From contig NZ_WWEO01000041.1 in NCBI RefSeq assembly GCF_009928685.1, positions 310,001 to 374,000 on the forward strand: 64,000 nucleotides of DNA. The letters run 5' to 3'. The position numbers and the translations under genes are program-made. This document shows positions 34,744-43,702 of this stretch, one piece after another. Origin of the DNA: Mucilaginibacter agri (GTDB taxonomy: Bacteria; Bacteroidota; Bacteroidia; Sphingobacteriales; Sphingobacteriaceae). Under the pieces are notes generated by a model. That model was given only the letters and a program-made list of their open reading frames with translations, searched no databases and was not told where the DNA came from. Numbering within the stretch: position 1 is the first letter of the stretch; every line of letters begins with the position of its first letter.

Positions 34744-36297
34744 ATGCAGGAAACCACAATTCTATGGGCAGACGATGAGATTGATCTGTTGAAGCCCCAT
34801 ATAATGTTATTGAACGAAAAGGGCTATAAAGTTACCACCGTAACCAATGGCCGCGATGCGGTTGATGCGTTTAAGGGCGGTTATTTCGACCTGGTTTTCC
34901 TTGACGAAAATATGCCGGGACTTACCGGCCTGGAAACACTATCTGAAATTAAGGCGCTTAATAATGATGTGCCGGTAGTACTAATTACCAAAAACGAAGA
35001 AGAACCTATGATGGAAGATGCCATCGGGTCGAAAATAGATGATTATCTGATTAAGCCGGTAAACCCGAAACAGGTATTGTTAACCATTAAAAAGCTTACC
35101 GAAAACAAAAGGCTGGTAACTGAGAAAACCACTATGGCCTATCAGCAGGACTTCCGCCAACTGGGTATGACACTCAACGACAACCTGAGTTACCAGGAAT
35201 GGGCCGACGTTTACAAAAAGCTAATTTATTGGGAGCTTGAGCTGGAAACCCTGCAAGACTCGGGCATGCATGAGATTTTGACATTGCAAAAAGCTGAGGC
35301 TAACGTGCAGTTCTCAAAATTTATTGAGAAAAACTACCTCGACTGGATCAAGAACCAGGACAAGGGCCCGATGTTATCGCACCAGTTGTTTAAAAAGAAA
35401 GTATTTCCGAAACTGGAAGGTGGCCAGCCGGTGTTTTTTATCCTTATCGATAATTTACGTTACGATCAGTTTAGGATTATTAACCCTATCATCAGCGAAT
35501 ACTTCAGATTAGAAGAGGAAGATACTTACTACAGTATTTTACCCACTGCTACGCAATACGCCCGTAACGCCATATTTGCAGGTTTAATGCCTTTGGATAT
35601 GGAAAAACGTTTCCCCAACCAGTGGCAGAATGATGAGGACGAGGGTGGCAAAAACCTTTTTGAATCAGACTTCCTGAGTGATAATGTGAAGCGCAGCGTG
35701 CGCAAAGAGTGCAAGGTATCGTATAACAAGATACTCAATATCGACGAGGGCCGTGCGTTAAATGATTCGGTAAACAACCTGATGAATAACGACCTGAATG
35801 TGGTGGTATACAACTTTGTTGATATGCTGTCGCATGCCCGTACCGATATGCAGATGATCCGTGAGTTGGCCAGTGATGATGCGGCTTACCGCTCGTTAAC
35901 ACTATCGTGGTTTGAACATTCGCCGCTGTTTGATCTGCTTAAGTTTTTATCTACCAAACAGGTAAAAGTGGTTATTACTACAGATCATGGTACCATCCGA
36001 GTAAAAAACCCAAGCAAAATTATAGGCGACCGCAACACCAACACCAACCTGCGTTATAAGCAAGGTAAGAACCTTAATTTTAATGCTAAAGATGTATTCC
36101 ACATCCGTAACCCGCACGATGCTATGCTACCTAAGCTACATGTAAGCTCGAGTTTTGTGTTTGCCAAAAGTGATAACTACTTTGTATATCCTAACAACTA
36201 TAACCAGTTTGTTAATTTCTATAACGAATCTTTCCAACACGGCGGGATCTCGTTAGAAGAGATGATCATCCCGGTAGCTACTTATAGCAGTAAGTAA
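34744..36297 (+). CDS. porX: type IX secretion regulator PorX (receiver and PglZ domains)
   Basis: PorX works with the sensor PorY and a sigma factor to control type IX secretion genes. The best start is ATG at 34744 (M-Q-E-T-T-I-L-W-A-D-D-E), giving 517 residues, rather than TTG at 34732. The receiver domain (1 to about 120) has the acidic D-D-E pocket, phospho-accepting Asp in L-V-F-L-D-E-N-M-P-G and Lys in I-K-P-V-N-P. The PglZ domain (from about 200) is an alkaline-phosphatase-like fold with I-L-I-D-N-L-R-Y-D-Q-F and T-T-D-H-G-T. PorX acts as a zinc phosphodiesterase on oligonucleotides in Porphyromonas. It is divergent from the HD/lpx genes. Confidence 0.96.
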   Translation: MQETTILWADDEIDLLKPHIMLLNEKGYKVTTVTNGRDAVDAFKGGYFDLVFLDENMPGLTGLETLSEIKALNNDVPVVLITKNEEEPMMEDAIGSKIDDYLIKPVNPKQVLLTIKKLTENKRLVTEKTTMAYQQDFRQLGMTLNDNLSYQEWADVYKKLIYWELELETLQDSGMHEILTLQKAEANVQFSKFIEKNYLDWIKNQDKGPMLSHQLFKKKVFPKLEGGQPVFFILIDNLRYDQFRIINPIISEYFRLEEEDTYYSILPTATQYARNAIFAGLMPLDMEKRFPNQWQNDEDEGGKNLFESDFLSDNVKRSVRKECKVSYNKILNIDEGRALNDSVNNLMNNDLNVVVYNFVDMLSHARTDMQMIRELASDDAAYRSLTLSWFEHSPLFDLLKFLSTKQVKVVITTDHGTIRVKNPSKIIGDRNTNTNLRYKQGKNLNFNAKDVFHIRNPHDAMLPKLHVSSSFVFAKSDNYFVYPNNYNQFVNFYNESFQHGGISLEEMIIPVATYSSK

Positions 36298-36315
36298 TAT
36301 TTAGTATATTTGAGT

Positions 36316-36501
36316 ATGGTTGTAGAAATAAAACAAACAGATACACCAGAAGAGGTGGAAAAGAAGCTTCTTGCCATACGTGAAGAAACTGAAAAGAAAA
36401 ATATTGAGCGAAAAGAACGAATAATGAAACATTTCGGCTCAATTAAGATCGACATTGATCCGCTCGAACTTCAAAGACAGTGGAGAAATGAATGGGATTA
36501 A
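36316..36501 (+). CDS. antitoxin of a PIN-domain toxin-antitoxin pair
   Basis: A 61-residue, charged, helical protein: residues 8-38 are a Glu/Lys-rich helix and the C-terminus (F-G-S-I-K-I-D-I-D-P-L-E-L-Q-R-Q-W-R-N-E-W-D) looks like a toxin-wrapping tail. The start is ATG 36316; TTG 36310 is in frame but less likely. It overlaps the PIN gene by 14 bases. No DNA-binding domain can be named with confidence. The antitoxin role is inferred from position, size and overlap. Confidence 0.75.
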   Translation: MVVEIKQTDTPEEVEKKLLAIREETEKKNIERKERIMKHFGSIKIDIDPLELQRQWRNEWD

Positions 36502-36868
36502 TTTGCTAATGGACAGCAATATCATCATCAAATTTTTAGCCGGCGATAAAGAAGTTCAGAAATATTTTTTGGACTTCTTCCCTGGATTTTCTTTTATTTC
36601 AGAATTAGAGGTGCTTTCTGGAATTCAGTTTCAAGAAGGTGGTTACGAACACGCTCAAGGCCTGTTATCTGAATATCAGATGATAGAGTATTTGCCAGAA
36701 ATGAAGGAAATTGTAATTCGCATTCGTGCTCAAAAAAAAATTAAACTGCCGGATGCTATAATAGCAGCAACGGCTATTTATTATAATCTGCCCCTGGTTT
36801 CATCAGATAAGGGATTTAATGGAATTAAAGGGTTGAATTTTGTCTATCATGAACGAACCCTCGCTTAA
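36488..36868 (+). CDS. PIN domain toxin (VapC-like ribonuclease)
   Basis: The start ATG 36488 gives 126 residues, with the first active-site Asp in M-D-S-N-I-I-I-K-F (Asp9), Glu in S-E-L-E-V-L-S-G, Asp in L-P-D-A-I-I-A-A-T-A and a final Asp in S-S-D-K-G-F. These are the four acidic positions of PIN ribonucleases. The frame opens at 36455 but the extra residues overlap the antitoxin. It overlaps antitoxin (14 bases) and tsaE (20 bases). VapC-type toxins usually cut tRNA or rRNA; the target here is unknown. Confidence 0.9.
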   Translation: MNGINLLMDSNIIIKFLAGDKEVQKYFLDFFPGFSFISELEVLSGIQFQEGGYEHAQGLLSEYQMIEYLPEMKEIVIRIRAQKKIKLPDAIIAATAIYYNLPLVSSDKGFNGIKGLNFVYHERTLA

Positions 36869-37280
36869 CCTTCAAATAGATTCTATTACAGAACTCGCTG
36901 CTGCCGCTCAGCAGCTGATAGATTTTGCAGCCAACCAACGCATATTTTTATTCTTTGGTGATATGGGTGCGGGTAAAACTACATTCATTAAATCGCTGTG
37001 CGAGGCGTTGGGGGTTACAGAATCTGTTACCAGCCCTACCTTTTCCATTGTGAACGAATACCGCGGGCATGGGCATACGGTTTATCATTTTGATTTCTAC
37101 AGGTTAAAAAGTCAGAGCGAAGCTTTTGACATGGGATATGAGGAGTATTTTTATTCGGATGCCTACTGTTTTATAGAGTGGCCCGAGAAAATTGCCGACC
37201 TGTTACCAGAACGTTATCTAAAGATTAGTATCAAGGCAATAAGCGAGTCGGCCCGCGAAATTATTGCCGAACATATTTAA
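36849..37280 (+). CDS. tsaE: tRNA N6-adenosine threonylcarbamoyltransferase complex ATPase
   Basis: TsaE works with TsaB and TsaD to make t6A37 in tRNAs that read ANN codons. The 143-residue protein has Walker A F-F-G-D-M-G-A-G-K-T-T-F (about residues 34-45), S-P-T-F-S-I-V-N-E-Y (about 63-72), H-F-D-F-Y-R and F-I-E-W-P-E-K near the C-terminus. ATG 36849 is the preferred start; TTG 36840 is also in frame. It overlaps the PIN toxin gene. Confidence 0.95.
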   Translation: MNEPSLNLQIDSITELAAAAQQLIDFAANQRIFLFFGDMGAGKTTFIKSLCEALGVTESVTSPTFSIVNEYRGHGHTVYHFDFYRLKSQSEAFDMGYEEYFYSDAYCFIEWPEKIADLLPERYLKISIKAISESAREIIAEHI

Positions 37281-37315
37281 ATTTACTATCTTCATCGACC
37301 AGAGGATTATAGCGC

Positions 37316-38545
37316 ATGAGTTCAGGGTTATATAGTGGGTTTTCGGATGTTGCCAAGCAGGCAATGATGCAACCCCAGGAGTCGATGCTTGAAGTAAAGA
37401 GCAAGAAAAACAAGCTTTACATAGGCATCCCTAAAGAAATTACCTTTCAGGAAAACCGTATCACATTAACACCATTGTCGGTAGCATTGTTGGTAAACAA
37501 CGGCCACGATGTAATGCTGGAAAGCAATGCCGGTAAAGCCGCCAACTTTTTAGATAAAGATTACGCCGAGCAGGGCGCGCAAATTGTACATGATGTTAAA
37601 CAGGTTTACGAATCTGCCGACATTATTATCAAAGTAGCCCCTCCAACCATGAAAGAGATCGAGCTGATGAAGCCAGGTCAGATCCTCATCTCAACCCTAC
37701 AACTCTCAACTCTCAAAGCCGAATGCCTGCAGGCGATGATTAATAAGAAGATCACCGCTTTATCTTTCGAACATTTGCAAGACGAAGGCGGCTCGCTTAC
37801 CGTAATCCGCGCCATGAGCGAAATTGTGGGGGCAACCTCTATCCTCATCGCCGCTGAATACCTGAGTAATGTTTTCGATGGCAAGGGCCTCATGCTCGGT
37901 GGCATCACCGGCGTGCCCCCTACCGAAATTGTAATACTAGGTGCCGGTACCGTGGGCGAATATGCTGCGCGTACAGCCATTTCATTAGGTGCCGAAGTAA
38001 AGGTTTTCGACCCCTCAATTTATAAACTTCGCCGCTTACAAAATAATATTGGTACAAGAGTATTTACCTCGGTAGTACAGCCTATTGTACTGGAAAAAGC
38101 AATAACCACCTGCGACGTGGCCATTGGCGCTATGCGTGCAGATGATGGCCGTAGCCCCTGCATAATTTCGGAGAACATCGTTAGCCGGATGAAACCCAAT
38201 TCGGTAATCATAGACGTGAGTATAGACCAGGGTGGTAACTTCGAAACCTCCGAAGTAACCAACCACACCAACCCTGTTTTCAGAAAATATGATGTGATTC
38301 ATTACTGCGTGCCTAATATCGCATCGCGCGTAGCGCGTACTGCTACTTATGCACTTACCAATATTTTTACGCCCATCCTGCTCGATATTGGCGAACATGG
38401 CGGCTTGAAAAATGTGATCTGGCAAAAAGCGGGTGTGCGTAATGCGGTATACATTTACCAGGGCCACTTAACCAATAAATACATTGGCGAACGCTTTAAC
38501 GTACCCAGCAAAGACCTCGATCTGCTGATCGTTTCGCACAGGTAA
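37316..38545 (+). CDS. ald: alanine dehydrogenase, with Gln at the expected catalytic His
   Basis: The enzyme oxidatively deaminates L-alanine to pyruvate with NAD. The 409-residue protein has the N-terminal G-I-P-K-E-I-T-F-Q-E-N-R-I, the substrate Lys in I-I-I-K-V-A-P-P, the NAD-binding I-L-G-A-G-T-V-G-E-Y-A-A-R and I-D-V-S-I-D-Q-G-G-N-F-E with the Asp base. The strand that in characterised AlaDHs carries His96 (Y-L-H-L-A) reads S-T-L-Q-L-S here, so the expected catalytic His is Gln. A relative of AlaDH with altered activity, or a transhydrogenase-type fold, is possible. It follows tsaE by 35 bases. Confidence 0.85.
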   Translation: MSSGLYSGFSDVAKQAMMQPQESMLEVKSKKNKLYIGIPKEITFQENRITLTPLSVALLVNNGHDVMLESNAGKAANFLDKDYAEQGAQIVHDVKQVYESADIIIKVAPPTMKEIELMKPGQILISTLQLSTLKAECLQAMINKKITALSFEHLQDEGGSLTVIRAMSEIVGATSILIAAEYLSNVFDGKGLMLGGITGVPPTEIVILGAGTVGEYAARTAISLGAEVKVFDPSIYKLRRLQNNIGTRVFTSVVQPIVLEKAITTCDVAIGAMRADDGRSPCIISENIVSRMKPNSVIIDVSIDQGGNFETSEVTNHTNPVFRKYDVIHYCVPNIASRVARTATYALTNIFTPILLDIGEHGGLKNVIWQKAGVRNAVYIYQGHLTNKYIGERFNVPSKDLDLLIVSHR

Positions 38546-38700
38546 GTATCACTTTAAAACACATTGCTACAACCTAAAGCTCTCCGTTGAGGATAGGCAC
38601 TAAAATTGCTTTGCTAAAAGCTGACAAATTGAAGTTTAACTAAACTTTTATTGGCTTACGGTGCTTTATCTAAAGGCATCCCTATAGCAATCTACCATTT
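38546..38700. other. intergenic region with nothing recognised
   Basis: No repeat, terminator or consensus promoter is seen in these 155 bases between ald and the BrkB-like gene. Confidence 0.5.
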
Positions 38701-39681
38701 ATGAAGTTTTTCAACAAAAAATATTTAAGCAGGTGGTGGTGTGTTTTGCAAACCACCTTTACCAGCTTTACAAGTGATAATGGCTTAAAGCTAAGCGCCT
38801 CGCTGGCTTATTACACCGTATTTTCGATAGCGCCTTTGCTTATCCTGGTGATTTCGCTTGCTGGTTTGTTTTTAGGGCACGATGCTATAACTAACAGTTT
38901 ATACCCACAAATTAAAGGTTACGTAGGTGCCGAAGCCGCCGCGCAAATTCAAAGCATGCTTAAAAACATGGAGCTGTCGGGTAAAACCGGCGTAGCAGTT
39001 GTATTTGGCATTATAACGCTGATGGTGGGTGCCAGCAGTATTTTTATAGAGATTCAGGACTCATTAAATATCATTTGGCGTGTAAAAGCCAAGCCTAAGA
39101 AAGGCTGGGTTAAGTTGCTGCAAAACAGGTTCTTATCATTCTCCTTAATAGTGAGCCTGGGCTTTTTGTTATTGGTATCTATGATTCTGAATATTCTGAT
39201 ATTAGCGCTAAGCAGTAAGCTTCTGCACTTTCTGCCAGGGATAACGGTTTGGGTTATCAACGGTATTACGGTGGGTGTTACGTTTATTGTAATATCGCTG
39301 CTGTTCGGTATTATATTTAAGGTGCTACCCGATGTTAAAATTAAGTGGCCTGATGTGCGCTCCGGTGCGTTCTTTACCGCCCTGTTGTTTATGCTCGGTA
39401 AATATGTAATTGGGCTTTATATCGAATACTCTGCTAAGACATCGGTTTATGGCGCCGCGGGTTCTATTATCATTATCTTGCTATGGATCTATTACACGGC
39501 GGCCATTTTATACATTGGTGCCGAGTTTACGCAGGTGTATGCTGAGGCTAACGGGAGCCATATAGAACCAGCCGATTATGCGGTACATGTAAAACAAACT
39601 GAGGTTGAGCAAAATGTAACCACCCTGCCGCCGCAAAATCCCGAAATTTCGGGCAAGTTGCAGAAACCGGCTGCTAGTTAA
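38701..39681 (+). CDS. YihY/BrkB family membrane protein
   Basis: The 326-residue inner-membrane protein has about six hydrophobic helices (around residues 38-60, 98-125, 145-170, 182-210, 218-240, 250-270), the family motif A-S-L-A-Y-Y-T-V-F-S-I-A-P-L near residue 32, and Y-G-A-A-G-S-I-I-I-I-L-L-W-I-Y-Y-T-A-A-I-L near 247. The cytoplasmic tail from about 290 is Pro/Glu-rich. The family was once called ribonuclease BN by mistake; its true role is unknown. Its stop overlaps the end of the convergent oxidoreductase gene by eight bases. Confidence 0.93.
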   Translation: MKFFNKKYLSRWWCVLQTTFTSFTSDNGLKLSASLAYYTVFSIAPLLILVISLAGLFLGHDAITNSLYPQIKGYVGAEAAAQIQSMLKNMELSGKTGVAVVFGIITLMVGASSIFIEIQDSLNIIWRVKAKPKKGWVKLLQNRFLSFSLIVSLGFLLLVSMILNILILALSSKLLHFLPGITVWVINGITVGVTFIVISLLFGIIFKVLPDVKIKWPDVRSGAFFTALLFMLGKYVIGLYIEYSAKTSVYGAAGSIIIILLWIYYTAAILYIGAEFTQVYAEANGSHIEPADYAVHVKQTEVEQNVTTLPPQNPEISGKLQKPAAS

Positions 39682-41491
39682 TAAGCTTTCCGCTCAAATC
39701 TACACGACGCGCAAACGGATTTAAATACTTGTTGGCCAGCACTGCAAATTCGCGGCGGGTTATTGGCTGTTTCAGGTCGAAATCTGTTTTAAAGTGATAG
39801 GCTGTTTTCCATTGTTTTTGAACCTCTATCTGCAGGGGTTTAGGTTCTTGCAAAGTGATCTCACTGATGAACGACAACAAGTTCTCAACAGTAAAATATT
39901 CGCCCGGTTTGTTTTTATTGAACCATAGAAACCCCCGTGTGTAAATTTCATTAATAACCGGTTTTACTTCTGCCGTGCGAACGGACGAGTCAGCATTGAA
40001 GACAACCTTTAATGCGTTACCACTTAATGGCTGTGTTTGGGTTTGCAACATGCCGGTAGCGCTAACTTGTTGTATCGCCCTAAAGTCGGGATCGCCCCAG
40101 GTAATATCACTATATGGCAATATATATCCTTTAAAATCTAAAATCTCCCCCTGTATGGCCCGCACGTTTAAATGATCGGTGGTAGTTTTAAAGAAGGCAC
40201 AAAACGCGGCAACCGTGCCGGCGCCCTGTCCTAAAACCATTTGCACTGCAGGATTGCATGTACTTGCGCTAACCAGGTGAGTAACAGAAATGGCATTCTC
40301 TGTAACCAGTAAGTTATCGAAACCCTTAACAACTACTACCCCCAATGGAATACCATATGCGGGGAACGGTGGGTAAGCAAAAGTGTCGTTACTATTTTGA
40401 TCGGGATGTGCATCACCAACGCCTATTGCTGTGCGGTATAGTTTAGAGGCGCGGCTATAAGGTTTGTAAATATCATCCAGCACCATATGTACGTCGCCCA
40501 TGGTGTGCCGGTATTCGCGAATATAGGGAGCGAACGGCAAGTGGTCTGGCGTGTTGTAGGTGTCATCAAATCCAAGGTTTTTGTAACCCAGCTCGGTCTG
40601 CAAAAAATAAACTAATCCAAGGGTTTGCAGACGAAGCGACTTAAAAAGCTCTTCTCTTTTTGTGGGTACCAAGTCTTCGGCGCTTACAGCATAGCGGTTA
40701 CCACATTCAGCCCAGTTAATCAGGTATTCGTCGTTGGGCAGTTTACCATCTGCCAGCAGCTTTTTAACGTCTTTGTTTTTTAAGCAGGCGTATTGGCTGG
40801 GGTTATAGCCATCTGGCTTTGAGATAGTTTTATTGGCCGCTTTGCCGTAGTCTTTTAATATTACAGCCCAGGTTAAATCGCGTAAAGTATTTGAAGCGGT
40901 TTTGGGGGCGAGTGACTCTCCCTTATCGTGCATGGTTTCGCTCAGGCTATCTAATGAGGCGCCAGCTTTGGTGGCGGCATCCGCAAACTGGGTGGCATCT
41001 ATTAATACCTTAGTTCTGATGGTGGCTGTAACGCCGTTCTGGTTGATGATAACGTCCCAACCAGTATCATATTTTTTTATGCTTGTCCAGGGGGTATTTA
41101 ATTTTACAGTGAGGTTCTTAGCTGTGTCGGTCATCTTTTTTAAGATGGCGGCGCCTGTGGCTGGCTCAAACCGAAGCGTTGCGTTGTAAGTACTATCATA
41201 ACCCGGTGTTTTTTTATAAAATTCAATCACCTTTCTCCTGAACTCGCCATAAATTCCAGACGGTAAATTTTTGTTAGCATCCAGTATACAAATGCCGCCT
41301 GCCGTCATGCTGCCGCCCAACCAGGGGCCTGGTTCAACCAATATAGTTTTAAGTTTGCTGCGTGCGCTCTGTAAAGCAGCCGCCGTTCCGCTGGCGCTGC
41401 CGCCAATTACCAATACATCCGTTTTTATGGTTTCGGCAAAAGCCGTGTTAATGCAATACAGGAATAGGAAAAACAGGATCTTTTTTGTCAT
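39674..41491 (-). CDS. secreted FAD-dependent oxidoreductase
   Basis: The 605-residue precursor has a signal peptide (ending N-T-A-F-A-E, about residue 20). A Rossmann FAD motif V-L-V-I-G-G-S-A-S-G-T-A-A-A (about 26-39), the Glu for ribose in L-V-E-P-G, a P-W-L-G-G-S-M-T-A-G-G motif that is typical of the FAD_oxidored family, and a C-terminal G-A-G-T-V-A-A motif are present. Related Bacteroidetes proteins are often near polysaccharide-use loci, but none is here. The substrate is unknown. Because it seems to be exported, it is probably folded with FAD in the periplasm. Confidence 0.85.
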   Translation of the reverse strand: MTKKILFFLFLYCINTAFAETIKTDVLVIGGSASGTAAALQSARSKLKTILVEPGPWLGGSMTAGGICILDANKNLPSGIYGEFRRKVIEFYKKTPGYDSTYNATLRFEPATGAAILKKMTDTAKNLTVKLNTPWTSIKKYDTGWDVIINQNGVTATIRTKVLIDATQFADAATKAGASLDSLSETMHDKGESLAPKTASNTLRDLTWAVILKDYGKAANKTISKPDGYNPSQYACLKNKDVKKLLADGKLPNDEYLINWAECGNRYAVSAEDLVPTKREELFKSLRLQTLGLVYFLQTELGYKNLGFDDTYNTPDHLPFAPYIREYRHTMGDVHMVLDDIYKPYSRASKLYRTAIGVGDAHPDQNSNDTFAYPPFPAYGIPLGVVVVKGFDNLLVTENAISVTHLVSASTCNPAVQMVLGQGAGTVAAFCAFFKTTTDHLNVRAIQGEILDFKGYILPYSDITWGDPDFRAIQQVSATGMLQTQTQPLSGNALKVVFNADSSVRTAEVKPVINEIYTRGFLWFNKNKPGEYFTVENLLSFISEITLQEPKPLQIEVQKQWKTAYHFKTDFDLKQPITRREFAVLANKYLNPFARRVDLSGKLIN

Positions 41492-41636
41492 TTCTGTTTA
41501 TAATAGCAATATCAAAACGCTAATTTGGCGTAATACTTGCCGACCGTAACAATTTTTTCACACAAGTATATTATAAATTATTTTTAATAACTGTTTTAGT
41601 CCCCAAATCAATAAGCACAATTAACAACTGAATAAA

Positions 41637-42155
41637 ATGACCGACGAAAGCCTCAGATACCCTATTGGAAAGTTTGTTCCGCCAACTAATTACACCGAAG
41701 AAGATATCCGCCAATGGATTACAGATATCAAAGCACTACCAGCTCAATTGCGTGCGGCAGTGATCGGCTTAACCAATGATCAGCTAAATACCCCTTATCG
41801 CCCGGGTGGCTGGACCATCAAGCAAGTGGTGCATCATATAGCCGATAGCCACATGAACTCTATCATCAGATTTAAATGGGCTTTGACGGAAGAAAATCCA
41901 ACCATTAAGGCATATCACGAAGATCGTTGGGCTAAATTAGGCGACTATGGCCTGCCGGTCGAGTCTTCGCTGCTGTTATTGGAAGGCTTACACCAACGGA
42001 TGGTAGCCTTGTTCGAATCGCTTACCGAAGCGGATTGGAACCGCACATTTTATCACCCCGATGCACAAATAGAAATATCGTTGAAAAGAAACCTGGGGAT
42101 GTATTCATGGCACGGCAGGCACCATTTGGCGCATATCCTGAATACGAAGTTTTAG
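41637..42155 (+). CDS. YfiT-like DinB-superfamily bacillithiol transferase/metal hydrolase
   Basis: The 172-residue protein opens R-Y-P-I-G-K-F and has metal-binding His clusters V-V-H-H-I-A-D-S-H-M-N-S (about residues 65-76) and S-W-H-G-R-H-H-L-A-H-I (about 157-167), as in the four-helix DinB/YfiT fold. In Bacillus the fold includes thiol S-transferases; in Bacteroidetes the thiol partner is not certain. It stands alone, with a bidirectional terminator downstream. Confidence 0.9.
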   Translation: MTDESLRYPIGKFVPPTNYTEEDIRQWITDIKALPAQLRAAVIGLTNDQLNTPYRPGGWTIKQVVHHIADSHMNSIIRFKWALTEENPTIKAYHEDRWAKLGDYGLPVESSLLLLEGLHQRMVALFESLTEADWNRTFYHPDAQIEISLKRNLGMYSWHGRHHLAHILNTKF

Positions 42156-42210
42156 AGGGTTATACGTTAAACGTGGGCCGTTTTACGTTTCTAAGATAAA
42201 GCATAAAAAA

Positions 42211-42244
42211 GAAAGGCGCGGGTTACATATCCCGCGCCTTTCTA
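42211..42244. terminator. bidirectional terminator
   Basis: GAAAGGCGCGGG (42211-42222) pairs with CCCGCGCCTTTC (42231-42242), with A-rich left and T-rich right flanks, between convergent genes. Confidence 0.9.
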
Positions 42245-42267
42245 TATTTAGATAAGAAACGTCCAAC

Positions 42268-43689
42268 TTACATGTCCATCATCATATCATGATGTTTGCT
42301 TTTCATGTTCATCTTCATAATGGAAGGGCTGATTCGCAGATAAACTTCTAGGCCAACTGGTGCTGAACCATAAAGATAATTCAATGCAGAAGGCGATACA
42401 TTTAATGTTCCCTGAACGCCTGCGCGCAGATCAGTATTTTTAATAAACTGGCCGAGGGTGCGATTAATGCCTAAAGTAAACGCATTAATGTTATAGTTTG
42501 GATTGTACCCGGTATGGTGGTCTTCCAGGTCTAATTCATCGGCATCTTTGCGTACAAATTCATACTTGCCATAAATGGCAGTTTTGCTCAATTGCAAAGT
42601 GCTCTCTAACAAAGCCGAGGGTAACGTTTTGCCGTTATCGCTGTAATGGTTTTGACCGTAAACCAGCGTGGTGCTAACGTAACTATCATCGCTCAGCATT
42701 TTGGTGTGGATGGCCGAGGCGGTAAAGCGCTTCACGTTCTGCTGTGGTTCTATTTCTTCGGGGCTATGGATCCAGCCGTTAGATACCTGTAGGGCCCACT
42801 GACGAGATGGATTATAGGATAACCTCACCGAATACGAATCGAACTTCATAGGATCGAAACCGTATCGAAACTCGTCGGGTTCGCGGCCTTTAAAGGTTGA
42901 GCCTTCTATTTTAAAATTATCGACCCTGAAACCTAAAGTAGCAACGCCAAAAGTAATATGCGTTGCATCGGCATAATGATGGCTTAACGGGGCATCGGGG
43001 TTACTCATGGCCGAAAGCCGGTGCATAAACACCGGCGGCCCCAAGGCCGGTTCGCCAGGGTAGCCGAAGGAGAAATACAGATCGGAAGCCTTAGAGAGTT
43101 GCTGCGTATAGGCCACGCTTAACTCCGAAAACAGATCGTGTGGGTGTTGCTTATCTACCAGTTTATTGCCTTTGTAAGATTCGCCTGTTTGATACAGCAA
43201 AGGATAACCGCCGTTACCAACCAAAAAGGCATCGAGCGAAAACATGGTGTTAATAGAGAATAAACCATGCTCACCTACTTTGCGCTGTGTCATCCCCATC
43301 AGCCAGTTGGGCGCATCAAATTTGTATTTGCCGCGGCTGCCGCCGTTAAACAGATCCTGATTATTATAGCGAAAAAAGATATTTCCATGAATCATGGTCA
43401 TCCATTTTTTACCGTGGATCATGTAGGCATTTATCGGCGACTCGTCCGGTTGCCATGAAGTGCCCGAGCCGTCGCGGTTCATGGGCAACGAACGCGAAAA
43501 CTGGCTTGTCATCATGGGCATATCGTCCATTTGCATGCTTTGCATTTTGCTGTGGTCCATTTTGCTGTGGTCCATTTTCATAGTAGTATCGCTGCTGCTT
43601 TTGGTAGATGCAGGGTCGGTTTTATGTTGATGCTGTGCCGAAACGCCGAGGCCCAGCGTCAGCAGCAGAAGTGTGAGTAATGCTTTCAT
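42268..43689 (-). CDS. outer-membrane protein with His/Met-rich copper-binding-like ends
   Basis: The 473-residue precursor has a signal peptide ending V-S-A-Q. Residues about 20-60 are rich in His, Met and Asp (M-D-H-S-K-M-D-H-S-K-M-Q-S-M-Q-M) and the C-terminus again ends K-H-H-D-M-M-M-D-M, ligand patterns seen in copper-handling proteins. The middle alternates polar and hydrophobic residues like a beta-barrel with W/Y/F-rich girdles (L-Y-F-S-F-G-Y-P-G-E-P-A-L-G-P). Neighbours downstream in the same direction of gene order include a second barrel, an HMA protein and an HYC_CC_PP protein. A role in copper (or silver) binding at the cell surface is inferred. Confidence 0.75.
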   Translation of the reverse strand: MKALLTLLLLTLGLGVSAQHQHKTDPASTKSSSDTTMKMDHSKMDHSKMQSMQMDDMPMMTSQFSRSLPMNRDGSGTSWQPDESPINAYMIHGKKWMTMIHGNIFFRYNNQDLFNGGSRGKYKFDAPNWLMGMTQRKVGEHGLFSINTMFSLDAFLVGNGGYPLLYQTGESYKGNKLVDKQHPHDLFSELSVAYTQQLSKASDLYFSFGYPGEPALGPPVFMHRLSAMSNPDAPLSHHYADATHITFGVATLGFRVDNFKIEGSTFKGREPDEFRYGFDPMKFDSYSVRLSYNPSRQWALQVSNGWIHSPEEIEPQQNVKRFTASAIHTKMLSDDSYVSTTLVYGQNHYSDNGKTLPSALLESTLQLSKTAIYGKYEFVRKDADELDLEDHHTGYNPNYNINAFTLGINRTLGQFIKNTDLRAGVQGTLNVSPSALNYLYGSAPVGLEVYLRISPSIMKMNMKSKHHDMMMDM

Positions 43690-43702
43690 GTGTAGTGCAG
43701 GG

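Noticed and set aside
42268..43689. Reading the His/Met-rich outer-membrane protein as a multicopper oxidase or CopB
   Set aside because: Met/His-rich ends are shared, but cupredoxin copper motifs are not present and similarity to CopB could not be shown by eye.
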